From: Siphlonurus alternatus
Lineage: Eukaryota > Arthropoda > Insecta > Ephemeroptera > Siphlonuridae
Assembly: GCA_949825025.1 (NCBI GenBank)
Contig: OX463778.1
Coordinates: 10,220,733-10,284,732, forward strand
Length of the DNA stretch: 64,000 nucleotides
Reading direction: 5' to 3'
In this document: piece by piece, positions 1-11,226 of the stretch
Layout: each line of letters starts with the position of its first letter
Position numbering within the stretch: position 1 is the first letter of the stretch
Position numbers and translations under genes: made by a program
The notes under the pieces: generated by a model
What the model was told of the DNA's origin: nothing
Databases searched by the model: none
Seen by the model: the letters and a program-made list of their open reading frames with translations, nothing else

Positions 1-393
1 ACTTATTTCGAAAATAAGCGGCAAAATGTGTTTAGACAGCCATATCGAGCCATCTGTTGGCGGAGATATAAAACACTAATACAGCTCTAATATGTGCAGA
101 AAAAGTTAAAAATTAGGAAATGAAATGATGAAATGAAATAATCTGCTTTCGCTATTCAGCACAAATATAATTTATACTGTATGGATATTGGATATTCAGT
201 ATTTCGTAGGGTCTCTGGTTTTTTTGACAAATCACAAAATTTAGAATATAAATTTAATGATGACAAACTACTATTGAAAAAAATAAATAAATTTAATAAT
301 ATTCCACACGATACATGTATCATGTATCGTATATATATATATTATATATATATGTATAATTATATTAATATGTAATATATTAATATATATTAA

Positions 394-431
<38 letters not shown>

Positions 432-525
432 GTGTGTATTTTATTATTGATTAATGGAAATCAATAATAAGCAAATTATTTATAATTTTTTACTAATTAT
501 GTCAAAATAATGTAATGTTATAAAT

Positions 526-567
526 ATTAGCGCAAGCTATAATAAAGAATATTTAATTTACTAATTC
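526..567 (+). repeat. LINE-type 3'-end remnant
   Basis: The segment carries tattagcgcaagct followed by aataaagaatattt. The same string occurs in reverse complement at the right edge of the window (63575-63640), and a looser version lies at 21560-21612, again in reverse. There it ends in GAAAT-type repeats. A shared, polarised end with a short repeat tail is typical of non-LTR retrotransposon 3' ends. Only the last ~40 bp can be recognised in this copy. Confidence 0.45.
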
Positions 568-1129
568 ACAGTATAATAATATTATATTCAGCATTTTTGG
601 GCACCTATTTAAATTTATACGCAGCTAGCATAATTAAATTAAATTTTGATAATATTATAATAAAACCCTAGTCATCATGGAGGAATCCATGATCATAGTT
701 TTATAAATTAAGAATCAAAGTAGGAAGAGTATATAAAATATATTATCCTTACACATGATAATAAAATTATATAAAGTGCAGAGCATAAACTTCTATGGTA
801 GACAAAATATAACCATTCGCTCCAGAGTCCACCTGATATTGTTATACTATAAATTCTTAAATTTATTATAATTATATTGTTACAAAAGAACCAAGCGATA
901 TTGTAATCGTCTTTTATTATAGTGGGCTTGAAGCTCACTCCTTCTCGGAGAAAGCGCAGGTATATGCATTTTCCAAACTAAAGATTCATTGTTTTTTTCA
1001 AAACTGTGCTTTCTCCACTGACTCATTGATATATAATATATACATAGATTAATACATACATCTGAGTTAAAAGTCATTATCATTCTATATTAATATTCAA
1101 AATAAAAAATAAATAAATCATTAAGGTTT

Positions 1130-1300
1130 TGATAAATTAATTATTAAAAGAAAAGGATATACACTTATTTATATAGGAATAACCAGCAAGGCCTTACCAA
1201 TAAAAAGAGTCACAACAGGTAAAAATCTTGTGACTTTTTTTTTATCGACAAGGCCTTGCTGGTTATTCCTATATATCCTTTTTTTTAATTAATAAATTCA
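1130..1300. mobile_element. Short foldback element (16-kb palindrome family)
   Basis: Two arms carrying aggaataaccagcaaggcct and its reverse complement face each other across a ~60-bp centre that itself contains an inverted gagtcacaa/ttgtgact pair. The outer ends (attaaaagaaaaggat...) match the ends of the 16058-16395 palindrome. This is therefore a shortened non-autonomous member of the same family. It has no coding capacity. Confidence 0.75.
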
Positions 1301-2039
1301 TTCTATATTAATGAAATAATTTAATTGGTGTATATATAAGAGAACAATTATTTGAAGTAAGGCTCATTAACTTCTATGTTTAAAAATAAATTTTATTGCA
1401 TACTTTTCAGACATACCAAATACAGATACATAATATAATTCTGCATGACCTCAAAATTTTTTTACAGAAAATTATTTGTAGTGCCCTAGAAGAATATTAT
1501 TGAGCTTATACATAGTTGCATGACAAAGATTTTTTTTTTTTTTTTTTAATAATGATGTAAATGGATGAAAGAGGAAGTGAAACAACATAATTAATTGTAT
1601 ACTATAAAGAGGCACAGGAAAAGAGGTAGGAGGAGGGTGCGGCATAAAAAAAATTTGAAGTGGTAGAAATACTAGAAAAACCTAGCTCAGTAACTTATAT
1701 GCATTACCCCATGATATATGAAAAAATAAATTAATAGTGAGGAGGAAGGGGGGAGGATTCATAGATCTAAGCCTGCAGTTTAATGTATTATATTGATTTC
1801 TATAAAATTTAAAATAAAATACAATATCATGCATGCACTGGTGAAATCCCTCCCTCCTTAACCCCTTCTCCCACACAACCAAATAAAATTTTTTGTACAG
1901 TTGCACAAAAAAAAATTTGCACGCAAAAATCCAACAAAATTTATGGTTGAAATCACTGTATTGAAGAATAAAGATTTAAAGGTAGAAAATCTAGAGATAA
2001 CATTGCATGCCCAATAAAAATCCCATTTATGAAAATTAT

Positions 2040-2061
2040 GGGGGGGGGGGGGGGGGGGGGG
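2040..2061. repeat. Poly-G run
   Basis: An uninterrupted run of about 21 G followed by an A-rich stretch. Homopolymers of this length are likely to be variable or mis-sized in assembly. Confidence 0.9.
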
Positions 2062-2686
2062 AGAAAAAAGAAAAAAATTAAAATGTTCTCCTTTACATAC
2101 CTTATCAGTAGCTATAAAATATCAAAATATCAGGTATACAAATTTGAGCTAGTTTTCGAGTTATTAATTTTTAAAGTTGGCTAATTTAGCATGGAAGTTC
2201 CCTTCTTGCTAAATTAGTGAGCTTTAAAATTCAAATTCAAATTATTGTAAATTCAGTAACAGTTACAAAACCAAAGTACCCAATATAATAAAGTGCATAT
2301 TGCATGCATTATAAGCTCTTCACTTGCAACAAAGCCTTGTAGTATTACCTTAATATTCTGAAGTGATGCATGGCTACGGAATTCAGAATAATACTTTTCA
2401 CAAAAGTTCATGAAGCTCTGAATTTTAAAATGTTAAATCTTTATTAAAGCACAACTGTAGCAATATTAAAGTCGTTGAGCTAATTTCTTGAATTTTTAAA
2501 ATTTATTTTATTTGATTCCGTCAGAAGAAATTTCTTTTTACTCCGAAATAACTGAGGTCAATCGCTTAAGTATTTTTAAGTATTCACAGTAAAAAATTGT
2601 TTTAAAATTTGCCACATGATATTAGAACTGTAATGTAAAATTTTTAGTGTTAGAAATCTAGGACTTATTTACAACTTATTGCTCAC

Positions 2687-2893
2687 CTCCAAGGCCCCCA
2701 GGATGGTCTCCAGCTAGTCCTCTCTGAACACGATGGAGCCGCTGATTCTGGTGAGACTGTTGATGGCCTTCAGACGAACCTCCTCGATCTCGTCGTTGAA
2801 CATGTCCACCAGGAAGTCCAGCGATAAGGTGACAAAGTTGAAGTCACTCAGTGCAAGCAGGCACAGGTGCATCCACAGACACACTCCGCACCT
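2687..2893 (-). pseudogene. INTS4: INTS4-like exon with stop and +1 insertion
   Basis: After the ggttacag acceptor the frame reads EVRSVSVDA. One extra nucleotide then shifts it to [54 protein letters not shown] and a GTGAGC donor. The TAG stands exactly where the family has Gln (REDQLDT), explained by a single C-to-T change. [16 protein letters not shown] is essentially identical to animal INTS4 and is the strongest identification in the gene. Confidence 0.85.
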
Positions 2894-3207
2894 CTGTAAC
2901 CAGAGAGGGATTGATTGATTATTTGAACTGGCAACGTGAGAGTTTTCTAATGCCAATATAATTAATTGAATATTAAATTATATAAAAAAAAAAAAAAACA
3001 CTGAAAAAATTCAAAGTAGCATAATTTTGTGCCCTCTATTCCCCTCTATTCATTTCTGCAGTAAAAATTTTCTATGCAGGTTGTCCAAAACAATAAAACA
3101 AAACAATGAAAAAATAAAAAAAAATGTTAGAAAAAAATATCATAGCAAAATTATTTACTAATAAAATAAAACAGGTTTAAAGTTAAAAGAAGTACAATAT
3201 TCTATTG

Positions 3208-3420
3208 TACACCCCTGAACACACAAACTTTACTCTTGCATTGTTTGTGGGTGTTACCACACAGTCTACGGAGACATGAACTAAAATTCTTTTGATATTG
3301 ATAGACTGAAAGCTCTTCTTAACTACCCCAAAATTGCAAATCTGCAAATCTTTGTCTCTTGAAACTGCAGCTCTAGCAAGTGAGGCAGGAGTAAAGTGCG
3401 TACTGTCCCGAGGTGTACAG
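3208..3420. mobile_element. Palindromic MITE, GGAGTAAAGT family (copy 1)
   Basis: Inverted ends caaactttactcttgc and gcaggagtaaagtgcg flank a core with gtgttaccacacagtct, ttgatattgatag and tgcagctctagcaagtgagg. The same layout occurs at 25628-25816, 41992-42140, 45511-45702 and 54332-54550. It has no ORF. It lies between INTS4-like exons where one expected exon is missing. Confidence 0.75.
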
Positions 3421-3466
3421 CAATTAATTGCATATGGTGTTTCTGCTGTGATATCTACAAGCTCAC

Positions 3467-3664
3467 CCTCATGTTTGACATGAGCTTTTTGTCCAAGGAC
3501 TGCTGCAGGAACTTGGCTTTGACGAGACCTCCCCCGTCTTGCCCAGCAGTTTGGCAGCATGCACTCGCACGTGGAGCGACAGGTCGTTGATGCAGCTGCT
3601 TAGCTTGCCGAATGCATCATCGGCCAGACGGATCTGCTGGTTTCTCCCAGACAGGACCAGGATG
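3467..3664 (-). pseudogene. INTS4: INTS4-like exon with 5-nt frameshift
   Basis: The acceptor ctcctgcag opens a frame with NQQIRLADDAFGKL, VRVHAAKLLGKTGEVSSK. A 5-nt insertion (ccaag) then shifts the frame, after which FLQQSLDKKLMSNMR continues to a GTGAGC donor. The two halves match one uninterrupted INTS4 exon, so the insertion is a true lesion of the reading frame. Confidence 0.82.
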
Positions 3665-3762
3665 CTGCAGGAGCCACAAGTTAGTTATTCTCTGCGATAT
3701 AAAAGCATCAGATACATTAAGATTGACGTCACTATTCTAATTTACAGTATATACTATGTTGC

Positions 3763-3950
3763 TGATCGTCCCTCGTCCGTAATAATGAGTTATATGCCTA
3801 CCATGATTTTGTTGCAATAATGAGCCATCTGCTATTTCAGTTGAGCGCAACAATGAGCTTTATTTTATACTGATTTACAGCTCATGATTGCATTACCTGA
3901 TATAGCAGATAACTAAGATAACTCATTAGTGCAGACAGGGACAATATGGT
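3763..3950. mobile_element. Palindromic MITE, GATCGTCCCTCGTCC family (copy 1)
   Basis: The left end gatcgtccctcgtccg and internal blocks gccatctgctatttcag and ctcatgattgc recur at 52706-52925. Parts of the two halves are reverse complements of each other (ctgctatttcag versus ctgatatagcag). Non-coding and short, so a non-autonomous element. It lies in an intron of the INTS4-like pseudogene. Confidence 0.65.
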
Positions 3951-4163
3951 AAAGACATTTCATAATTTAATTTTTAATTATTTGGAAGTGATCTTCCACC
4001 TATTACATTTCTTTCATTAAAGATTTCAAGAAAATAGAGACACAATTAAGGAAGAAGAAACTGATGCAAATTTTCAACAAACTTTTTTTTTTTTTTTTTT
4101 GTTAATGATAAAATTGTTGGTATGCTGTCAAAAAATAACACAAATTAAAGAAGCCACTTTTAC

Positions 4164-4307
4164 TTGTGAAGGTAGGTAATGGCTTATAGGACACAAATGA
4201 GCTCCATAGCGAACAATCTCATAATCATCCTTCAAGGCCACACAGACCTGCGAGTAGAGGGCAGCATCCAACTGAAACCCTCGAGTCCCTCGCTCGTGTA
4301 GCACAAT
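4164..4307 (-). pseudogene. INTS4: INTS4-like exon (LHERG ... DDYEIVR)
   Basis: After a tatcaacag acceptor the frame reads IVLHERGTRGFQLDAAL, YSQVCVALKDDYEIVRYGA and ISHYLPSQ before GTAAAAG. It corresponds to the INTS4 LHERG...DDYEQVR HEAT segment. The end (AHLCPISHYLPSQ) is shortened relative to the family's AVQLIWVVSQLYPE, and its phase does not match the next exon, consistent with small deletions. Confidence 0.78.
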
Positions 4308-4643
4308 CTGTTGATAAACATTGGAACCTGAGTTTAATTGGAAATAAAAAACGTCCACCATGTAGGAATATTTATTAAGATTTTCAATTAAACTCTCTAA
4401 AATTTTAGTCAATTTTTACATAAGAGGGTTTGAAAAATGTCTATTTACAGGCCTTATGAGTGACATCATAAAAGATGTTTGGCATCAAGATATGAATGAT
4501 AACAGAAACAGCATTGACTGTCCTAAATTCACTCCTCAAATTCAATACACATTGTTGCTGATATAATGCTTACTTTTAAGACCCTCTTTGGTATACGGTA
4601 TATAGGCTGCAAATCTTAATCTCATCACTACGTGTCTCCTCAC

Positions 4644-4811
4644 CATGGCTCTGAAAGCTGCGCTACGAACTCTGGGCTACTGGTAGTAGGTGTGGTTGCC
4701 GATGAGGCGAAGAGTAGGCTGAGCGGAGTCTTTTGCCCTCTCCACGGGCAGCAGTCGACCAATCAACTCGGGGCACCAACACTTGACGGCCTGGGATGTA
4801 TCACACAGGTA
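4644..4811 (-). pseudogene. INTS4: INTS4-like exon (DTSQAVK ... RAM)
   Basis: The acceptor ttcctccgcag precedes a frame reading YLCDTSQAVKCW, ELIGRLLPVE and IGNHTYYQ, then TAG, then PRVRSAAFRAM up to a GTGAGG donor. In INTS4 the same stretch runs from a TDTSHGV block to a DPRVRTAAIKAM block, so the stop replaces an acidic residue inside a HEAT helix. Frame is otherwise continuous. Confidence 0.8.
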
Positions 4812-5716
4812 CTGCGGAGGAAACATGAGAGTTAATCCACTGGCCGAGAACAGAAACACTTTCCTTATTGACCGACAACATTCACTGTAATACTGCAGTC
4901 ATAAAATTAATTTATGTAGAAAATTATCATTAAAATAAGACTGCATGACAAGAGGGGGGGGGGGGAAAGTCATGTTGTGTTATTTAAAATTTAAAAGGTC
5001 AACTGTACAGTTACTGTAATGAAAAATTTTTAAAATTACCAGTGTAATTTTCATTGTTCTTCCCATGCTTTTTATTTTCTATTAAAGGAATATGGTTATG
5101 AAAGAATGGTAATTAATCAAGGTATTGAATTTTGATGACTGAACGAAAGAATGCTAAAGATAGAGTCAATAAGCTGCTTGGCGAGAGCCATGTACCAGTC
5201 ACTGGATGAGTCGTCAGAGCTGTTGGCATCAGTAATCAATAAAATATAAAACTTTGATGCCCTTCCCTCTTTTTAAGCAACAGGATAATTTTTCCTTGCT
5301 AATTGGTATATACAGTACATTACAGTTTGCATACTTTAAAAACGACAACGTCTAATGGCAACTTATCCTGTGCTTTCATGCTTCGTATGCATATACACAG
5401 AAGTTGCTTGATTCTCATGGCACAAAATTATGCAAATGACTGTAATTATAATCTTATTTGCTGTACATGCAGTATGCATATCATATACTATATAGAGCAA
5501 TTAACTCTTAATAAGTGTATAAATATGTTCAGTATGATACACAGAATGCATAATTACAATACTCTACAATCTACAGTATCATTCATACAGGAGGTACGTA
5601 CTGTATATAATTATGCATAATTGTGCATACATACAGTATATGCATACAATGCATAATATGTACTGTATTATATGCACTCGATTGGCACAGTATATGCATA
5701 CAGTATGCATAATGAT
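4812..5716. other. Non-coding stretch between INTS4-like pseudogene and LINE
   Basis: Contains a short GC-richer piece at 5160-5232 whose minus strand reads SSSDWYMALAKQLIDS, possibly a further decayed exon of the same pseudogene, though I cannot align it. From 5450 the sequence is rich in the palindromes tatgcata and atgcatac repeated irregularly. No supported gene. Confidence 0.45.
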
Positions 5717-6700
5717 TAAAGATTAAAGATTAAATAGCAGTGTGTACACACATTACATACATACACCACTGCTTGCGGCTATTGTGGGTATTCCACCACG
5801 GTGGCTCGCTTGCTTGCGGCTGACTCTCTCAGCCCCTCCCTGAACTCACCAACACTCCGAGCATCCACAAGCCCAGAGTCCAACAAATTCCACTCCCTCA
5901 CCGTTCTTCTCAAAAAAGAATACTTGCCCACATCATTTTTGCTTCTCCTATACTCCAGCTTCCAATCATGGTCCCTCCTACCTTTATAACGCCCTTCCTC
6001 AGTACGATCGCTAAGCTCCTCCCAGCCCTTTTGGTTCCTAGTTATTTTATACATTGCTGTCAGTCTACTTTGCTTCCTCCTTTCCTCCAGATCCTCCCAT
6101 CCCAGTTGCTCTATCATTCTAGTCACACTCTCTCTTCCCTTATAAATTTTGTTTTTATCACAGATAAAGCTCCAGTTCCCCTTTTCTAAGACCCTTCTTG
6201 CTGCTCGTCTTTGTATCTTTTCCATCTCTTTCTTCCCTTTTGCTCTATACGGGTCCCACGCATTACATCCATATTCCATTATTGGTCTAATCAGAGACTT
6301 GTATGCTTTTTCTCTTACTGTCCTGCCTGCCCCCTTAAGATTCCTCATTACAAACTCAAGATTCCTTCTGCTCTTTGCGGTTACATACCTAATATGTTCA
6401 TCCCAATTAAGTTTGCACTGAAGCATTACTCCCAGATATTTGTATTTGTCCTCTGATTTGATTTCTTCCCCCTCCATAAAATATTTAACCTGACTTTGCT
6501 CCCTTCTTTTGTTGAACTTAACCACACTACATTTTCCCACATTAAGCTTCATTTTATTAGCTTCTATCCATATACCCACTGTCTCCAGATCCTTTTGTAG
6601 AATTTGCTCATCCTGCTTATTACTTACTGTCCTATAGATTACGCTGTCATCAGCAAAAAGCCTCATCTCCGACTCCAAATTCTGTACAATAATGTAAACT
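5717..6700 (-). mobile_element. 5'-truncated non-LTR retrotransposon (LINE)
   Basis: The minus-strand frame 6700-5779 carries the C-terminal part of a reverse transcriptase: RLFADDSVIYR (catalytic [FY]xDD motif), LNVGKCSVVKFN, KYKYLGVML, the thumb block LIRPIMEYGCNAWDP and RRAARRVL. It ends about 40 bp before a tail of three attaaag-type 7-mers (5717-5737). Everything N-terminal to the FADD motif is missing; codons upstream of about 6700 belong to the satellite it inserted into. The frame after FADD is open to its stop, so the insertion is fairly young. CR1/L2/Jockey-like is plausible; the exact clade is not decided. Confidence 0.85.
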
Positions 6701-7435
6701 TCAAAAGCAAATTCCAGTAGAAATACGTATTTTCTCCAACAAAAACTATATACTCTCATATAATATCATTCCAGTTCTTGTTATTACCATTCACTGGTCA
6801 GAAAAAGTGGAGAAAAACATTATATTTGTAATAAAATCAGCATGTGGTCATTGTCGCTCGAACACTGCACGGCAACGTGGGTCAACTTCAGTAGCAAAAT
6901 TATCGTACAAATACACATTTCTTCCTAGAAAAAAATCTTTTACTCACCAATTATACCATTCCAGTTAATGTTATTTACATTCACTGATCAAAAGAAATGG
7001 AGGAAAACATTATATTTGCAATAAATCAGTTCAAGTGGCCATCGTCCATCGAACACTGCACAGTAACGTGAACTTCAAAAGCAAAATTGCAGTAGAAATA
7101 CGTATTTTTTCCAACAAAAAACTATATACTCACTTATAATATCATTCCATTTCTTGTTATTATTATTCACTGGTCATAAAAAATGGAGAAGAACATTATA
7201 TTTGTAATAAAATCAGCATGTGGTCATTGCCGATCGAACACTGCACAGCAACGTGAACTTCAGTAGCAAAATTATCGTACAAATACACATTCCTTCCTAC
7301 AAAAAATTATTTACTCACAATTTTACCATTCTAGATCTTGTTATTTTTATCTCACTGATCAGAAGAAATAGAGAAAAACATTATATTTGCAATAAAATCA
7401 GCTCAAGTGAGCATCTTCTATCGAACAGCTGTATA
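6690..7435. repeat. Tandem satellite of ~188-bp units in alternating A/B types
   Basis: The landmark aacactgcac recurs at 6861, 7052 and 7237 (spacing ~191 and ~185), and aacattatatttg recurs in every unit. Units at 6840 and 7215 share cagcatgtggtcattg and cagtagcaaaattatcgtac. Units at 7030 and 7390 instead have cagttcaagtgg or cagctcaagtg. Units from ~6700 and 7075 share gcagtagaaatacgt-type text. The order is thus A-B-A-B, a dimeric higher-order repeat. A LINE is inserted at its left end. Confidence 0.75.
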
Positions 7436-10373
7436 AGGAATTTGGCGCGAATTTAACCCTTTCGTTAACCCTTTCGCTAGAAGACGGACAAATTTTGCTG
7501 ATATCTTTTTTCAGTCAAATTGACAAGAAAAAAGTTTCGAGTATTAGTTTTAGAGAATTTTATGAGGAATCGTTTGATATAAAATTCACATTTGTCCCCT
7601 TCGTAATAAATAAGTTGTAAAATTCTGTTAGGAAGCATTTCAACCTGGTCTGTGCATTGTAGAAAACTCTTCAAGAATTATATGTTATATCAGTTATATT
7701 CCAAAAATACAAAACGATCTCCTTTTAATAATTTGTGAAGCAGAGCATTGAAATTCATCACATTACCTTCAGTTTTTAATATCATTCACATTTTATAAAC
7801 ATAAATTAAGTGACGGGGTTTGTAAAATTTGGAAATAGCAAATAAAAAATGCATGTATCCTTATGGGATAAAACATAATTATGTTATTTCCATGATTTAT
7901 CTTTAATGTGATGTCTTTTGAAAAGAATTAAATTTTAATAATATTTATTAGTACTTAATGCGTTATTTAAATGCTTCATGAGTAGCTGTATCATTGCAAG
8001 TGGCATCATTTTAGGTAAAAACATTGCGACATGAAATTAAATAGACCCTTCAAAATTCAGCGCCATTGATGCCGCAGATTCCTTTTAGTTCAAAGTTTTT
8101 CCTGTAGAGGCAGTAATGGGCAATAAAGTAAAAATTTGGCTGTTTGCTTATGGGCCAAATAGAATATCAATATTTTTATCCGTTTTTGAGGTTTAATTCA
8201 GAAAAATTCATTTCATTTTTGATAAAAACTAATAGCAGAAAGTATGATCAACTCTCGTGTTGCTAAGTGTTTCATATTTACCCACTAGAAATTGAATTAC
8301 AGGGAAAAAAGTTTCGATGAAATTTGAAGTCAAGGCAAAACAGCTAAAAAATAAAGGATTACTGGATTTAAAAATAAGTTACATGAATTGCATGATAAAT
8401 AAATAAATTTACACAAAAAATTTATAATTAACATTGCATTTTGTAGTATAGTAATTGGCACTTGTACTCGTCTTCCTATTATAGATGGCAGCACTTGTTA
8501 GTGTCGCGCTCAAGTGAGTCGCTAACGTGAGCACGTCTCAAAAAATCCCTCCAAAAAAACAAAAAACGAAATTTCGGGCCTACCAAACAAATGCCATTTT
8601 CATCGTGTGCCACAAAAACAAATGAAGCTCTACTTTTAATGACGTGACATAACAGCGGGGACGCTGGTAGTAAATGGTACTAATTACTTGAACTTTTACT
8701 CGTCAGAGTGCGCTACTGTACAGAAGCTTAACCGCCTCTTCAGGACAAAATTGAAACTAAATCGAAGTTAGGCAACCCGCCAGACAATTTAGACGCGCAA
8801 TTTTTAAAGGGTCAATTTGTTTTATAAGTTAGTAATTATATACAAAATAAGGCCTTTTACAATCATTCAGCTACTTCAGTCAGCAACCACATAACGTGTT
8901 CAGTTATTAAGAGCTTTACTAGCACTGAATCTCATTTGAAAACTGCTGAATTAAAGAAAAATCGCACAAAAATAATATTGAGATGCTGCGTTACAGCCTT
9001 AATTAACTGCAAAAATACATTATTTTAATTTGCTGATTTTTTATTCTTGTGAAAGGCTATCATTAAATTTTAGTACTTACATTAGAAAAAATATTTAAAA
9101 AGAACACATTTTAACACATTTCAGAGCTCTGGTCCATGAAATACTGAAATGAGATGGTTATGCGTTTTTGGTTTTTAGTCTTGAAGAACTTTCTGCAATG
9201 CGCAGTCCAGCTAAAAATGCTGTTTTACATTTTTTTATGACTTCTTTATTACTGAAGCAATAAAAATGAGTTTTACACCAAACGATTTATTATTAAATTT
9301 TGTGTAACTATTGCTTGAAACATTTTTTTTCCCATTTTGTCCGAAAAAAGTTATTATCGAAATTGTTTGAAAAATTTCGGTTAAGGGGCGTAACAGTTAA
9401 CTTGGCGCCAAAATGACCGAACAGCTGTACGGAGAGAAGCCGAGTCCGCCGAGTCTCGTTTTATTAAAAATGTAGTGTCTTTCTCGCTGCTGCCTTTAAA
9501 AGAGATACAAATATCAAGAAAATAAAACATATTAAATGTGAGTATTACGTTTTTTATAAGAAGTGTAATGTTTTTCGTCTATAACCAAGCTAGCCAAGTT
9601 CACGGTGTGCAAATGGCTTTTCCTTCGTACTGTAACTCTTTTTATTATTTATTAATTTGTGTTGTGTGTATAATATAAGATTTTTATGTTTATGCAATAT
9701 ATAATATGTACACTGTAAGAGTGTTCAATAAAAACTTTAATAAAAGTAACTCTTTCATCAATATGCATACTTGTGGATTATTTTTTACTTGCCCCGGGCC
9801 TCTACCACAGACAATATTGTTTGTGCCCCTAATGTTAAAAAAATTTACACTTAACTATGTAGAGAGTATCCTCTATTATACTGAGACTTATATTTATACA
9901 TATAATTTACAGCGAAATTTACTGCCTGAGCTTTTTCGATCTGGAGCGTTTCAAAAGGTGTAAAGGTTTTTGGCAACTTCTGGCTCATTTTTCCAAATTG
10001 CCTTTTTTAAGGAAGTTTATAAAATTATTATTAGAAGATGTCACTAAAAGACTGTGGCAATTTGTAGGATGTTTTTATTTTAATTAGTATGCTTATCTGC
10101 AGAGCTGTAGCTGCCATAGTAATTGTGGTGATTTATATAAAAGAATTCAGTACTGTGTTCTTATTTTAGCTAGAAATAAAATTATTAAAAAACTTTTAAA
10201 ATTGGTGTGAGATCTGCAGCTATAATATGCAACCACATCCCACAGCTGAAGGAAAAACAGAGAAAAATGTGTATTTTCTGATGACTTCATGTTTTCTATC
10301 AAGGCATTTCTATAAATAATGAACCCGTTGTAATTTACTGTTGAAACACAACATTAATTTTCTATTATTCCAG
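7436..10373. other. Long non-coding stretch, no gene seen
   Basis: AT-rich DNA without a credible ORF or splice-flanked exon. Frames in it are short and compositionally random. The segment at 9160-9420 has homopolymers but no repeat I recognise. Just before 10374 the polypyrimidine/AG acceptor of the PI4KB-like pseudogene begins. Confidence 0.55.
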
Positions 10374-10468
10374 GTGCATACGCAGTGCTGAATTCTCACT
10401 ACGAGTAGTGTGGCTTCTCGAAGCCTAGTCTTCCCATGCTCATCTTACCAGCAAAAACAAAAGCGACT
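10374..10468 (+). pseudogene. PI4KB: PI4KB-like exon a (FSLRVVWLLEA*SS)
   Basis: Acceptor ctattattccag, donor GTAAGA. The frame reads CIRSAEFSLRVVWLLEA, then TAG, then SSHAHLTSKNKSD. The family has FSLQCALLLGAYSSDMHIS, so the stop replaces Tyr. It ends in phase 1, which matches the next exon (T|GT ACC AAG). Confidence 0.72.
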
Positions 10469-10529
10469 GTAAGACCTTCCTCAACTCTAGCGTCTTAGAC
10501 AGGTCACTGACCCCATGTTCTTGTGACAG

Positions 10530-10711
10530 GTACCAAGCTGAAGACACTGATCTTGTCGGACAAGCTGCGTCCCAAAGAGTGGATGCCTCGCTATCTTGAG
10601 AACAGACCACAGCCGCTGACATTGCAGCCTTCGCCAAGCTAGAAGGCTCATCAGAGGTCATGGCATAGTCAGATGCAAATGCCGTCCTGCTGGCACCAGC
10701 AAAGTCTCTAG
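10530..10711 (+). pseudogene. PI4KB: PI4KB-like exon b (TKLKTLILSDKLRP)
   Basis: After acceptor cttgtgacag the frame reads TKLKTLILSDKLRPKEW, PRYLENRPQP, SPS, TAG, KAHQRS. A shift of frame then gives SDANAVLLAPAKSL before GTATGT. TKLxxLILSDxLxP is a diagnostic PI4KB string. One stop and one frameshift in a single exon. Confidence 0.82.
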
Positions 10712-11226
10712 GTATGTACCGTGACTTCTTGTTGCTATAATGTGATATCCTTTTTGCAACTTTTTTTTTATCCAGGAATAAGTTTTTTTTTTGTATAACA
10801 TTATATTAATTTATTGTCTCTAATATTGTGCTAATTCTACTTTTTAATGTAATTTGAGGGGGTATACACAAAGGACTTAGTAGTTAGTACCAATTTTTTG
10901 CAGTTGCTGCTTGATTTAGTATTGGAATTTTATTTCAGATTTTGGTTTAGGTTATACTGTATACTTATGTATGGAAACATTTTAGGTTATGCCAAGTTTT
11001 TTCTAAACACTCACTGTAATCTCTTTCACATTCTCCATTTAGCTAGTCTGATGAAAATAGTATATGAGAAACTGTATTATTTGTCCATCTAACACTAACG
11101 TAAGTACATATGTAGTTCTAAAAGCTGAATTGAAATATATATACAGTATTTGCAATTTTTGTTTAACTGTGATTACATTCAAAGAAATTAATATATTTCC
11201 TGAACCTACATCGTACTTTCACAGAC

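Larger units (their letters stand above)
1..2686. other. AT-rich stretch without a recognisable gene
   Basis: No reading frame here looks like protein: those present are short, low-complexity and without motifs. The stretch holds a (TA)n run near 385-425, a LINE 3'-end remnant, a foldback element and a long G run, listed separately. The pair of arms around 2160-2225, built on the motif gctaaatta, forms another small inverted repeat. The INTS4-like pseudogene begins just to the right and is read leftwards, but its expected C-terminal exons are not seen here. Confidence 0.6.
2687..4811 (-). pseudogene. INTS4: Integrator complex subunit 4 (INTS4)-like, decayed multi-exon copy
   Basis: INTS4 is a HEAT-repeat scaffold of the Integrator complex, which binds INTS9/11 and processes snRNA and paused transcripts in the nucleus. 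Four minus-strand exons (4644-4811, 4164-4307, 3467-3664, 2687-2893) encode blocks in the INTS4 order: DTSQAVKCW, PRVRSAAFRAM, LHERG, DDYEIVR, QIRLADDAFGK, VRVHAAKLLG, LDKKLMSNMR and [17 protein letters not shown]. Canonical acceptors and donors flank each. Lesions: TAG before PRVRS, TAG in place of Gln after RED, a 5-nt insertion after VSSK, and a 1-nt insertion before LCLLALSDF. The exon that should lie between LMSNMR and EVRS is missing; a MITE sits there. N- and C-terminal exons are not found. Retained introns exclude a processed copy. I read it as a partial duplicated pseudogene. Assembly error is the alternative, but it would not easily explain two stops plus two indels. Confidence 0.82.

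Noticed and set aside
2687..2893. TAG read as glutamine (altered genetic code)
   Set aside because: One TAG replaces Gln, but other TAGs replace Tyr or an acidic residue, and the same genes carry frameshifts. Decay explains all of these; an altered nuclear code does not.
3183..3560. 125-codon minus frame
   Set aside because: Its start is the out-of-frame part of an INTS4-like exon, and the rest runs through an intron and a MITE.
5801..6456. Several plus-strand frames opposite the LINE
   Set aside because: They are antisense shadows of the reverse transcriptase frame.
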